This document shows, in pieces, positions 1-8,138 of a DNA stretch of 64,000 nucleotides. Every line of letters begins with the position of its first letter. Position 1 is the first letter of the stretch. The stretch comes from CBDCWA01 sp965223255 (lineage in GTDB: Bacteria > Pseudomonadota > Alphaproteobacteria > Rhizobiales > Hyphomicrobiaceae): NCBI GenBank assembly GCA_965223255.1, contig CBDCWA010000003.1, positions 1,133,349 to 1,197,348 on the forward strand, written 5' to 3'. The position numbers and the translations under genes are program-made. The notes below the pieces were generated by a model. That model was not told where the DNA came from and ran no database searches. It saw only the letters and a program-made list of their open reading frames with translations.

Positions 1-829
1 TGTCGACATTGGGATCCATACCGATCGCGTGCACGACCATGTCGAACGGAATAGTGATCGGACGCTTGACGAGCGTGTCTTCGCCTTTGACAATGAGCTG
101 CTTACCGTCGCTCGTCACCTCAGCGATACGTGCCTTGATATATTTAACCTTGAATTCTTCCTGGCTCCGCCAATAGTAGTCCGTTTCATAAAGACCGAAT
201 GTGCGAATATCCATATAGTAGATATACACGTGGGTCTCGGGAAGTTCCTCGCGGATTTCCATCGCGAGGTTGGCAGAAACAGTACAACAAATCTTTGAGC
301 ACCACTCACGACCGATCTGGCGGTCTCTGCTGCCAACGCACAGTAATATCGCAACGCGCTTCGGCTTACGCCCGTCCGATGGACAACGCACACCCTGCCC
401 ACCCGATATCATTTGCTCGACTTGCGTGGTCGTTACGACGTCAGGAAACAAACCGAAACCCCACTCCGGCTTGTTGACACTGTCGAAATGCGTAAATCCG
501 GTTGTGAGGATCGCGGCGCCCGCCTCGACCTGTGTACCATCCGAGAGTTCGGCCACAAAATTTCCTGGTTCGCCGTTGAACGACTTCACGATTGTATTAA
601 GTTTCTTGTCAACGAGCGAACTGCCCTCAACGCGGCTCACCATGCCGCCGATTGCATCTTTAGCCCACAGACCTGAAGGCACAAGCTTGGCATAGCCTGA
701 TTGGATCGGGGCACCACCCAGTACATCTGCCTTCTCGACAAGCACGCTTTGGTGACCAACGCTCGCCACTGCGTGCGCGGCAGCGAGCCCAGCAGGTCCA
801 CCACCAACGATCAGTATGGGCTTAATCAT
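1..829 (-). CDS. shdrA: sHdrA, heterodisulfide reductase A-like flavoprotein (partial)
   Basis: FAD-binding subunit of the cytoplasmic sulfur-oxidising heterodisulfide reductase-like (sHdr) complex, which oxidises sulfane sulfur delivered by carrier proteins. The translation from the ATG at 829 begins MIKPILIVGGGPAGLAAA, a dinucleotide-binding GxGxxG fold, followed by VLVEKADVLGG. A cysteine-containing block (LLCVGSRDRQIGREWCSKIC) near residue 150-170 is typical of HdrA-type proteins. The frame is open to the left edge, so about 276 residues are seen and the C-terminus is missing. AAGGACC precedes the start. It is the last visible gene of a minus-strand run dsrE-shdrC1-shdrB1-shdrA; the order resembles the shdrC1B1A clusters of Hyphomicrobium. 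Confidence 0.9.
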   Translation of the reverse strand, partial: MIKPILIVGGGPAGLAAAHAVASVGHQSVLVEKADVLGGAPIQSGYAKLVPSGLWAKDAIGGMVSRVEGSSLVDKKLNTIVKSFNGEPGNFVAELSDGTQVEAGAAILTTGFTHFDSVNKPEWGFGLFPDVVTTTQVEQMISGGQGVRCPSDGRKPKRVAILLCVGSRDRQIGREWCSKICCTVSANLAMEIREELPETHVYIYYMDIRTFGLYETDYYWRSQEEFKVKYIKARIAEVTSDGKQLIVKGEDTLVKRPITIPFDMVVHAIGMDPNVD

Positions 830-854
830 TCGAGGTCCTTCGTGCGATCCAAAT

Positions 855-885
855 GCGCTCGCTGAATGCAATAATCTGCGAGCGC
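855..885 (-). other. Stem-loop in the shdrB1-shdrA intergenic gap
   Basis: GCGCTCGC at 855-862 pairs with GCGAGCGC at 878-885 (8 bp, 15-nt loop), 26 nt before the shdrA start, in an otherwise empty 158-nt gap. No T-run follows, so it is not a normal terminator; an mRNA-stabilising or processing hairpin is one reading. Confidence 0.45.
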
Positions 886-987
886 TGTCTTTCAATTCAG
901 AGGCGACAACGGCATCTGATTAAAGCCTGCCGCTCTCAGCTTTGCCTGTTACCACTCGTCGGTAGTGACAGGGAGAAACGTTTGATA

Positions 988-2385
988 CTAATCCGCAGGC
1001 GGCGGCGGAATCACCTCGCGTTTAACTGGTTTGAAGCCAGGTCCGCCGGTTATGCGCAAACGCGGATCATAAAGTTGGTCGGCCGTGCCGGTCTGAATTT
1101 GCTTGAGATACGCTTCGAACTCGGCCTTCTTGGCGCGCCAGTCAATGCCAAGTTTCTCCAACAAGGCCTCGATCGGGCTCGCATGCCAATGCGTTTGGAC
1201 GATTTTGTAGGGGTCGGCTCCGCACACCAGGGCTGCAAACTGGCAGTCCGCCATGACCGGAAGCTCGACTGCCTTATCTTCACCCTCAGCCTTGGAAATC
1301 CACTGATTCTTGTCAAGCGTGGTGATACAGCCCGTATCATGCCCGATCATAACGTCCGACTTAGCCTCCTCGACAGCGACACGGATCTTGCGATCGATGG
1401 CAAAGGAGCGCGTAAACTCTCGTTCGGAAATGATATGGCGAAAACCGAAACCGCAACAATCGTACCATGTCTTGTAATCGATGACCTCTGCACCCAACGA
1501 CTGGACGAGACCTGTAGAAACAGCGACACGGTTTCCTTCTAAGACAGTCTCGTCGTAAATCGCATCCTCCGGCACCATCTTATAGACGTGGCAGGCCGGA
1601 TGAATTGTCGCTCGGACATGACTGGCGTCAATGACCTGGTGCTTCTTGATTTCATCGCGCATCACATGCAGCCACTCGGAGTAGTGCACGACTTCCTCAG
1701 GGATCAGTAGCTTACCGTCAACCAGCCTACCCAGCTTGCCAAGGATCTTGGTCACATTCTCGCGCAGAGTTGCCGAGTGCAGGAGATAGCCGCGAACTTC
1801 CTTGTAGTTGCCGAAAGACGTGCCGCAATGTACCAGCGGGTAATAATAGCCTTCTGGTAGGCCCTGAGCCTTTGCGGCGACATAGGCCTGGTGGAAGTTG
1901 CGCAGAAAGACGGCAGCAAGACTTTCCAGATTGCCGATACCGGAGCCGTGATAGTTCCACGCCGTACAGCTCGTTTGGTCGGTCTCGTCAAGAAACTGGA
2001 TGTCCATCTTATTCATCAGCCAAAGTAGCGACACCGGATAGCCTGGAATGTTGCCGCATTGACCGCAGCTCTTGTGATGCCAGAGCTGCGTGGTCGGTAT
2101 ACGTTTGGTCCAGCCGTAGAGCGTTTGCGCCTCGATCGGCTTATGCTGCTCGGTGACCCGATGGACGACGATCTGTCCGTCCTTCTCAAGTTGCCACATA
2201 GCATCGCGAACGTCCTCGACGCGGTCCTTGTTCGTCAGCATAGATCTCTTGTCGATCTTCTGCTCGACCCAGGCGGTCGCACGCTGTGCTTCTGTAGGTG
2301 ACAGATTTGATGGCCGCCACTCATTGCCGTGACCTGTAAAAGTCTCGCCCGACTGGCCGGGGCGACCTGTGTTATCAGTGCTCAT
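988..2385 (-). CDS. shdrB1: sHdrB1, heterodisulfide reductase B-like catalytic subunit
   Basis: Catalytic subunit type of the sHdr complex; HdrB proteins hold cysteine-rich (CCG-type) domains that bind non-cubane iron-sulfur clusters. Visible cysteine motifs include HKSCGQCG near residue 105, TSCTAWNYHG, HPACHVY, YDCCGFGFRH, GHDTGC and DCQFAALVCG. The protein is about 465 residues from the ATG at 2385, chosen because GAGGAG lies 6 nt upstream; the frame stays open to an ATG at 2460 but that would overlap the end of shdrC1. It follows shdrC1 by 71 nt and precedes shdrA. The B1 rather than B2 assignment rests on linkage to C1 and A. Confidence 0.9.
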   Translation of the reverse strand: MSTDNTGRPGQSGETFTGHGNEWRPSNLSPTEAQRATAWVEQKIDKRSMLTNKDRVEDVRDAMWQLEKDGQIVVHRVTEQHKPIEAQTLYGWTKRIPTTQLWHHKSCGQCGNIPGYPVSLLWLMNKMDIQFLDETDQTSCTAWNYHGSGIGNLESLAAVFLRNFHQAYVAAKAQGLPEGYYYPLVHCGTSFGNYKEVRGYLLHSATLRENVTKILGKLGRLVDGKLLIPEEVVHYSEWLHVMRDEIKKHQVIDASHVRATIHPACHVYKMVPEDAIYDETVLEGNRVAVSTGLVQSLGAEVIDYKTWYDCCGFGFRHIISEREFTRSFAIDRKIRVAVEEAKSDVMIGHDTGCITTLDKNQWISKAEGEDKAVELPVMADCQFAALVCGADPYKIVQTHWHASPIEALLEKLGIDWRAKKAEFEAYLKQIQTGTADQLYDPRLRITGGPGFKPVKREVIPPPPAD

Positions 2386-2456
2386 CAACAGCTCCTCAGT
2401 TTTCCGGGTGGCGCAAATCATTGCCCCGCGTTGCGCCGGCAAATGACCTGCTGGCG

Positions 2457-3206
2457 TCAATCGTCTTCTTCTTGCTCATCGAGAAAGTCCTGCCAATCCT
2501 CGCGCCTCTCTTCCATGAAGTCGGTGATCACGTCAAAAAGATTTTCGTCGATGCCCTCGAGCTGGTCCAAGACGCCTGTCATTTCCCAAATTGTGTAGAG
2601 TTCAACCGACGTCTTGAGGTTGACCTCCCAAGCCGTCTCCGTGGTATTCAGTGTCGCCATAGGGATTGCCTTGCGCAGCAGCTTGAGCGGCGCATCAATC
2701 TTGGTAATGTTTGGCCCCCAATCCGCGAAATGCTGCGGATTGATCATGTCGGGCGCCAACTGATTACCTGTCGAGACAAGCTTCAACATCACACGTGAGA
2801 ACGGCCTCAGCACTTCCTTGGCGGATTGCATCTGATGCTTGATGGCAACCTCACGCATCAGCATTACAAGCCCGCCTGGCGAGTTCTTGAATGGGCAGCG
2901 GGCCGCACAGGTGTAGCACTGCGCGCAAGACCAGATTTTTTCCTGCATAGCATCATAGATGCCTTCGAGGTTTTCGGTCCACAACAGCTGCACGATCTCG
3001 CGCGGTGAGAAGTCGTAATAGTGTGCAGCGGGGCACGTCGCGGTACAGATACCGCAATTCAAGCAGCCGTTCAGCTCGTGATCAAAGCGGAGGTCATCTT
3101 GCAGGTCCTGGAAAATTTCTTCCAACTTTTCGCGTGGAACCGCCGGCTCGTTGCTCACAGGATCGCCGATATAATCCTGAACTCTGGTCGTGGTGCCATC
3201 AGCCAT
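2457..3206 (-). CDS. shdrC1: sHdrC1, heterodisulfide reductase C-like iron-sulfur subunit
   Basis: Electron-transfer subunit of the sHdr complex, 249 residues. Two classic 4Fe-4S binding motifs are visible: CLNCGICTATCP near residue 48 and CAQCYTCAARCP near residue 93. Both ferredoxin motifs are intact. The C-terminus is very acidic (ends DEQEEDD). The start ATG at 3206 has GAGG 8 nt upstream. It lies 30 nt downstream of the DsrE-type gene and directly upstream of shdrB1, consistent with one transcript. Confidence 0.9.
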   Translation of the reverse strand: MADGTTTRVQDYIGDPVSNEPAVPREKLEEIFQDLQDDLRFDHELNGCLNCGICTATCPAAHYYDFSPREIVQLLWTENLEGIYDAMQEKIWSCAQCYTCAARCPFKNSPGGLVMLMREVAIKHQMQSAKEVLRPFSRVMLKLVSTGNQLAPDMINPQHFADWGPNITKIDAPLKLLRKAIPMATLNTTETAWEVNLKTSVELYTIWEMTGVLDQLEGIDENLFDVITDFMEERREDWQDFLDEQEEDD

Positions 3207-3236
3207 TTAGGGTGCCTCGCGAAATACTGAAATGCA

Positions 3237-3704
3237 TCAATACGTCAGCACTTTGGTGTCACCCTCCATGACTTCTTCAATCATATGGGCGCCGCCAACA
3301 ATGCCGGAGCACTCGGGGATCAAATCCTCTTTACTCATATCAAAGAGGTCTAGGTTGGGCGAGCAGCAGTAGAATTTTACGCCTGCCTCGTGTGCATCCT
3401 TGATAAAATCGTAAACGCTTTTTGGGCTGCCTTCCTTTACGAATAACTTCTCGGCGACCCCCTTCTTCATCAAACGCCCTGATGTGGCGGTGCAGATAAC
3501 CTCAACTTCGTAATCCAAGGCGGCTGCCACGGAGGCCTGAAAAATTGGGGCGCCTAGCTCCTCGCCATTGCGTGGGTCCGTATTCGCCATAACAATCAGA
3601 AGCTTGGGCAAGTTCGTTCCTCCTCCCTCTGCTGCCTGAGCTGTATCCGTTTTGGTTTCCGCAGCTGTATCCTTTTTGGCTTTGCGCTTGAACCAACCGA
3701 ACAT
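3237..3704 (-). CDS. DsrE-family sulfur carrier protein (DsrE3-like)
   Basis: A 155-residue DsrE/TusD-fold protein, a family that carries persulfide sulfur between enzymes. The core starts at PKLLIVMANTDPRNGEE after a charged, low-complexity N-terminus (FGWFKRKAKKD then Thr/Ala-rich) of about 32 residues. Cysteines occur at EVICTATSG, FYCCSPN and PECSGIVGG; the last sits in the position commonly used as the persulfide-bearing Cys of DsrE-like proteins. AAGGAG precedes the ATG at 3704. As first gene of the dsrE-shdrC1B1A run it is the likely donor of sulfane sulfur to sHdr. Whether it is DsrE3A or another DsrE3 subtype cannot be settled by eye. Confidence 0.85.
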   Translation of the reverse strand: MFGWFKRKAKKDTAAETKTDTAQAAEGGGTNLPKLLIVMANTDPRNGEELGAPIFQASVAAALDYEVEVICTATSGRLMKKGVAEKLFVKEGSPKSVYDFIKDAHEAGVKFYCCSPNLDLFDMSKEDLIPECSGIVGGAHMIEEVMEGDTKVLTY

Positions 3705-3815
3705 TCTAGTCTCCTTGCCGTCGTGGCGCAGGCAAGCCGAAATCGTCCAATCAAATCAGTAAACAACTGATCGACGCCCCACCTTACCCCTGCAGTTTTC
3801 TCATTACAAGCAAAT

Positions 3816-3831
3816 ATTCGTATTTTTGAAT
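3816..3831. promoter_or_regulatory. Candidate ArsR/SqrR-type operator upstream of the dsrE-shdr operon
   Basis: ATTCGTATTTTTGAAT is a perfect ATTC-N8-GAAT dyad, 112 nt upstream of the DsrE-type start and within the 175-nt gap to the amidotransferase-like gene. The same dyad is found beside the ArsR gene (15119) and twice at 18.0-18.3 kb. The motif matches the operator I recall for the persulfide-responsive repressor SqrR. Function is inferred. Confidence 0.6.
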
Positions 3832-3879
3832 TCAATCCGGATCGGCTTCTGCGGCGGCAAATTTGTCGGACTTTTTTGG

Positions 3880-4578
3880 TTATAAATCCATCCACTCCGT
3901 CAACTCAATGACGCCCGCCATGATCGGCACCAGGGCATCTTCCATCAAAGGCGCGATTGATCTAATGCGCGGCAGAATCCTATCGACATCCGGTGGTGTT
4001 TCGTCGCACTCCATGATCAAATCCTCGATCATGGCAGGTCTCAATCCCGGATGCCCAACAAAGCCAAACGCATTTGGTCCAATTTGGAAAACGGCTGGAG
4101 CGCCCGCGTCATCTACCGCCAATACCTCTGCATATGCGGGTGGCTGGGCACGATCGCGCCCGTACGTCACGATAGGGAACTCCACGGGAAGACGTCCGGC
4201 CAATGCTCCGTCCGTCACGCGGCGTGCGGTTCCCACCTTCAGCGTCAAACTATCTTCGATTGAAGTTCCCTCGCTGGCGATGGCAAGAATCTGGCATCCC
4301 AATCCAAGCGCGAGCACCGGCTTGCCATACATCAAACATGCTCTTGTCAGGCGAACCTCCGCCTCCAATGTCGGCAGCAGACGGCTTTGCGTGGCACTCC
4401 CCCACGGCCCGCCTCCAACAAGCACGAGGCCATCTCCAATCGTCGATACATCGGGGAGCTTGCCGCCATCGACGAATGGCCTGGTGTAGCCAAAACGGAT
4501 GCCGCGGCCCTCGAAGTGATCCTCAATGTGGCCGAGGAATTCGGACTGCGTATGCTGTATGACCGTAAGATACTTCAT
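3880..4578 (-). CDS. Class I glutamine amidotransferase-like protein, probably non-catalytic
   Basis: A 232-residue protein with the class I GATase fold. The nucleophile elbow, normally G-I-C-x-G-H-Q, reads LALGLGCQ at about residues 89-96: the nucleophile Cys position is Gly92 and a Cys appears three residues later (Cys95). The His of the triad is kept (His176 in FVGHPG) but the Glu of HPE is Gly178. It therefore probably does not hydrolyse glutamine in the usual way. The ATG at 4578 overlaps the stop of the ligase gene by 4 nt (ATGA), indicating translational coupling. Its conserved place among lipoate-assembly genes suggests a structural or unknown role in maturing the lipoate-binding protein. 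Confidence 0.8.
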   Translation of the reverse strand: MKYLTVIQHTQSEFLGHIEDHFEGRGIRFGYTRPFVDGGKLPDVSTIGDGLVLVGGGPWGSATQSRLLPTLEAEVRLTRACLMYGKPVLALGLGCQILAIASEGTSIEDSLTLKVGTARRVTDGALAGRLPVEFPIVTYGRDRAQPPAYAEVLAVDDAGAPAVFQIGPNAFGFVGHPGLRPAMIEDLIMECDETPPDVDRILPRIRSIAPLMEDALVPIMAGVIELTEWMDL

Positions 4579-5645
4579 GATCCAGCCGCCACGGCGCACT
4601 CAATCGCACTCTTAAAATCTGCAGGCGCAATGGTCAGTAGTTCGGGCTGAGTAACGCTGAAGAACCGATCGACGGCACTTGCAACGTCGCTTATGGGGAC
4701 GCCGCGCAAATGCGCTTCCAAATCGAAAACCATGCGGGGCGGCGTCAAGAAAAAGTCGCCTGTTAACAGGACCTCACGTATTCTGGCGGCACGTCCTTGG
4801 CCCTCGACGCGCACGAATGCCGACACCGAGCCTCCAGCGGACGTGATCGTAGCCTCGAGCATATCGTCCCTACGCGGGTCGTCGATCGAGTACACAAACG
4901 CATCGGTGCCTATCTCTTGGTTAAACTTAGCACGCGCCAAAGCCTCCTCCGGATCGGAAGGGGCTCTGTGCTCAAAACTTAATCCCAGCTTTTCCCCCAG
5001 GCCCGACAGTACGGCACCGTGTACCTCCTCGATTCCGGGTGTGCGGCCCAGAAGGAACTTCAACGTTGTTACGCGAGCCTCCGACTTGTCCAGGTCCCGC
5101 CTGGCGAGCTTCGGAGCGGGAACATTGAGACACGCCATCATCGCAGACGGATCAACATCGATCAGAACGGTACCTTGGTAGATAAGCGTATCGCCATCAA
5201 AAAATCCGCCAGTTCCACTTATTTTGCGTCCGTCGACCTCAATGTCGTTACGCGGCCGGAAGCGTGCATCAATGTCGAATGTCTGCGACAGCCCATACGC
5301 AACGGCTTCGCAAATCCTGGAAGTGTAATCCGCCAACGTCGGCAAGGGTAGGCGTCGACGTGACAGAACGATTTCCCAACCGACTTGCCCTTCGTCGAGA
5401 TAGATGGCGCCGCCGCCAGTGATCCGGCGCACGATCCCGATTCCTTTGCCACGAACGTTGTCAAGATTGAGAACGTGGCTCACCGCTTGATGACGGCCGA
5501 CCAACGCAGTTGGCGGAAATCTTAGAAAACGTACGGTATCGGGTGTCTTGCCGCACTTGTGTAGCTCAATGAGCGCCTCATCAAAGGCGATTTGCAGCCG
5601 GCCGTCTCGGATACCAGTATCGATTACTCTGAAAGGCGTGGTCAT
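4575..5645 (-). CDS. slplA: sLplA-type lipoate-protein ligase
   Basis: A 356-residue lipoate/octanoate-protein ligase. Visible features are the RRITGGGA motif near residue 75, the NDIEVDGRKISGTGG block with the activating Lys near residue 150, the LIYQGTVLID strand, and a C-terminal accessory domain. sHdr-associated ligases of this kind attach lipoate or its octanoyl precursor to the dedicated lipoate-binding protein LbpA that works with sHdr. LbpA itself is not in the window and may lie left of it. The gene lies 29 nt after lipS2 and overlaps the amidotransferase-like gene by 4 nt. Confidence 0.88.
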   Translation of the reverse strand: MTTPFRVIDTGIRDGRLQIAFDEALIELHKCGKTPDTVRFLRFPPTALVGRHQAVSHVLNLDNVRGKGIGIVRRITGGGAIYLDEGQVGWEIVLSRRRLPLPTLADYTSRICEAVAYGLSQTFDIDARFRPRNDIEVDGRKISGTGGFFDGDTLIYQGTVLIDVDPSAMMACLNVPAPKLARRDLDKSEARVTTLKFLLGRTPGIEEVHGAVLSGLGEKLGLSFEHRAPSDPEEALARAKFNQEIGTDAFVYSIDDPRRDDMLEATITSAGGSVSAFVRVEGQGRAARIREVLLTGDFFLTPPRMVFDLEAHLRGVPISDVASAVDRFFSVTQPELLTIAPADFKSAIECAVAAGS

Positions 5646-5674
5646 GACACGATTGCGCAGTCTCGATTGTCATA

Positions 5675-6973
5675 CTAACGACGATCGATCTCCAGCTCTT
5701 CACCCTCTACATATGGCTCACCCGGTTTCTCCATTCCGAGCTGGTGGCGAATTTTTCGCACGTCGCCCGCCACAGGTTGAAACGGATAACTGGCGATGTC
5801 GGACGGCGGGCTGTCACCATAGGGGCGATCGCAGGCGGACACGTCTTCTCGAAATTTGCCAGGACAACCGCTGGTGCGAAATGCAATCCCCTGATCAATA
5901 ATGTCGTCCAACTCAGACTTTGGAACGCCAAAATCGAGCACGCGGCCGTTCTCATCGAACCGCATTTGTTCACACCGCACGCCACGGTAGTCGATAAGAT
6001 ACCGCGCGAGCTGCACACGCCGCCACTGGTCACGCGGCGTCGCTGGCAAGTGGTCCATCAGCGAACCCTGCTCGGGAAAGAAACAGAACATGTGACTGTG
6101 ACCGCCCATGTCGACAAGACGTTGGACGAGTGACAGGACATCATGCTCCGTCTCACCCATGCCGACGATGATATGCGCACCAAATTTCTGATCACCAAAT
6201 ATATCGCGCGCATGCTCCAGAATCTCCCAGTACTTGGCCCAGGAATGCGGCGACTGGACGCCTTTCCCGCGAGTGCGATCAAAGATTTCTGGTGTTGCAG
6301 CATCCAGTGCAACGGTGAAGATATCGGCACCAAGATCATGCAATGTTGCTACGTCGCTGCGTGTCATGGTGGTTGGGTTCGACAGGATTGAAACCGGCAC
6401 AGTCGCCGGGTCAATGCGGTCGGTCCACTGCTTGAGGACTGCGACAGTATCTGCATCAGAGTTGGGATGCGTGATCATCGAGATGCACATGCGATGAAAT
6501 GGCGTATCATTGCCATCAGCCGCGACCTTCTCCACGATCTGCGCCATCGGCACCGCCGGCCAATCGACACGGATAAAATTGCGATCCGCATAATCGCGAT
6601 CGGCCTCGCGATGACGTGCAAGCCCGCAGTAGGCGCAATTTGCACGACAGCCTTCGGGATAACTGAGTAGAAGGTTCAGACATCGGGTGCACGAGCAGCC
6701 GAACATCTTTCCGGGCATGATCCCGAGGGTGATGGCTGCTGCCGTCGACAATTGAACATATTCGGGCGAGCGCATATGGGGCGCCAGCCGATTGTTGTTT
6801 GGCAAGTACACGCCTTCTGGAGGTACATTGGCAAGCTTGACCCGACCGCCGTTCTTGGCATCGCGCGGCGTTGGCACAGGTGCCCGCGGTATCATTGCTT
6901 CAGGAGCATTGAAATCGACGCCATTGGCGCCGCTCGTAGACGGCAAGGCAACTTCACGTTTCAAACAACTCAT
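5675..6973 (-). CDS. lipS2: LipS2, radical-SAM lipoyl synthase component
   Basis: Radical SAM protein, about 432 residues. The SAM-cluster motif CRANCAYC is seen after LLSYPEG, and a second cysteine group, GCSCTRC, precedes it, consistent with an auxiliary iron-sulfur cluster as sulfur source. In known systems LipS1 and LipS2 together insert the two sulfurs into octanoyl groups to make lipoate in sHdr organisms. The ATG at 6973 was chosen because GGGGGCAGGAC lies just upstream and it starts 10 nt after the lipS1 stop; the open frame continues 60 codons upstream into lipS1. Confidence 0.85.
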   Translation of the reverse strand: MSCLKREVALPSTSGANGVDFNAPEAMIPRAPVPTPRDAKNGGRVKLANVPPEGVYLPNNNRLAPHMRSPEYVQLSTAAAITLGIMPGKMFGCSCTRCLNLLLSYPEGCRANCAYCGLARHREADRDYADRNFIRVDWPAVPMAQIVEKVAADGNDTPFHRMCISMITHPNSDADTVAVLKQWTDRIDPATVPVSILSNPTTMTRSDVATLHDLGADIFTVALDAATPEIFDRTRGKGVQSPHSWAKYWEILEHARDIFGDQKFGAHIIVGMGETEHDVLSLVQRLVDMGGHSHMFCFFPEQGSLMDHLPATPRDQWRRVQLARYLIDYRGVRCEQMRFDENGRVLDFGVPKSELDDIIDQGIAFRTSGCPGKFREDVSACDRPYGDSPPSDIASYPFQPVAGDVRKIRHQLGMEKPGEPYVEGEELEIDRR

Positions 6974-6983
6974 GTCCTGCCCC

Positions 6984-8021
6984 CTATCCTGCACACGCTG
7001 CTGCCATTGGCCGGGCCTGCAAATTTCCCCCGATTTTGATAGAGCAACAGGCGTGCTGCTGCTCGAATGGGCGATCGATTGCTTGGCAAAGTGCCACCGC
7101 GCCATCCGCCGGAAATGCGATCCCATCGAGACCTGCCATAACGGCATAGGCATCGGTTACCCGCTTGTGCATTCCCGCGGGGCGAGCACAGCCCAGGAGC
7201 ACGTCGTTGTCCGGAAGCCGGCGGCGTGCCTCAATGAAGATGCGACCGACATCGCCGGTGTCGGGCGTAGTGAACGTACCAGCGCGTGCATAAAATGGCA
7301 TCACAACAACAAGGACAAGCGAATGAATGCCGTGGCGTGCACAGATATCCAACGCGTTGGCTTCGCCAAGTATTTGGCCATAATGCAGGCCTATGACAAT
7401 GTGTGGCACCACTTCCATGCGCGTCGCACATAGCGCCGCCAACGTTGTCTCGAAATCGTCGACTGGGCGGTCGAGATGATAGACGTCGCGGATGGTCTCG
7501 GCCGATCCAATCACGTCCATCATCGCCGTGTCGACGCCCGCGCTTTCGATCGATTTGGCGCGACGCTCATCGAGCAGCGCCGTATGTATTGCGACTTTGA
7601 GGTGAGGGTAATCGTGCTTAAGTCCTTCAACCACCGGGAGGTATTTTTCGTATTTGATTTCATTACGGCGATTGGAGCCACCCGACAGCAGGAACCCTTG
7701 GAGGTCCTGCAGCAATACGAGATCGCGCACCTTGCGATCCAGCATCTCTGGTGTGGTGGCAGGCATCATGGGCTCCAGGATCTTGGCCTGGCAGTGGTCG
7801 CAGTCCAGTGCGCAAGCCGCGGCCGTGACAGAGAAAGCCGGAAACGAGTTCTTGCCACACCCCGTTAACTCCGAAGTTGCATAGGCCTTGAAGGTGGGGG
7901 TGGAAAACCGGATGACACTTTGCCGGCGAGACCCAAGCCGCTCCATCTCCGCAACAAGAACCGGATCAAACCCGCAATCCTCCAGTTCTTCAATCGCATG
8001 GAGTTTTTGCATCCAGGTCAT
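6984..8021 (-). CDS. lipS1: LipS1, radical-SAM lipoyl synthase component
   Basis: Radical SAM protein of about 345 residues with the motif CALDCDHC roughly 70 residues in, followed by GFLLSGGSNRR and a TIM-barrel-like body. Paired with LipS2 immediately downstream (10-nt gap), as in the LipS1/S2 lipoate pathway tied to sulfur-oxidising lipoate-binding proteins. Start: the ATG at 8021 has GGAG 9 nt upstream; ATGs at 8078 and 8138 are in frame but lack a ribosome site, and 8138 abuts the divergent polyketide synthase start. It heads the minus-strand lipoate-assembly run. Confidence 0.82.
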   Translation of the reverse strand: MTWMQKLHAIEELEDCGFDPVLVAEMERLGSRRQSVIRFSTPTFKAYATSELTGCGKNSFPAFSVTAAACALDCDHCQAKILEPMMPATTPEMLDRKVRDLVLLQDLQGFLLSGGSNRRNEIKYEKYLPVVEGLKHDYPHLKVAIHTALLDERRAKSIESAGVDTAMMDVIGSAETIRDVYHLDRPVDDFETTLAALCATRMEVVPHIVIGLHYGQILGEANALDICARHGIHSLVLVVVMPFYARAGTFTTPDTGDVGRIFIEARRRLPDNDVLLGCARPAGMHKRVTDAYAVMAGLDGIAFPADGAVALCQAIDRPFEQQHACCSIKIGGNLQARPMAAACAG

Positions 8022-8072
8022 ATAACTAAGCTCCGTTTGCAGAGGGGCACCGGTGAGGTGAACTCGACTTGC

Positions 8073-8088
8073 ATTCATATATTTGCAT
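8073..8088. promoter_or_regulatory. Near-match ATTC-N8-GAAT dyad between lipS1 and the polyketide synthase
   Basis: ATTC-N8-GCAT, one base off the perfect dyad, in the 117-nt divergent region between the lipS1 start (8021) and the PKS start (8139). It could place both transcription units under the ArsR-type regulator. Weak on its own. Confidence 0.35.
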
Positions 8089-8138
8089 ATTTTAACGTAA
8101 TTGTCGTCGGTGCCAATAGGGAAAAGAAGGACCTGCAC

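Noticed and set aside
853..1542. Open frame antisense to shdrB1
   Set aside because: No recognisable domain and opposite to a conserved gene with intact cysteine motifs.
7920..8138. N-terminal extension of the polyketide synthase frame
   Set aside because: The frame is open to an ATG at 7920, but this would overlap lipS1; the GTG at 8139 has a good AAGAAGGA site and begins exactly at the KS domain.
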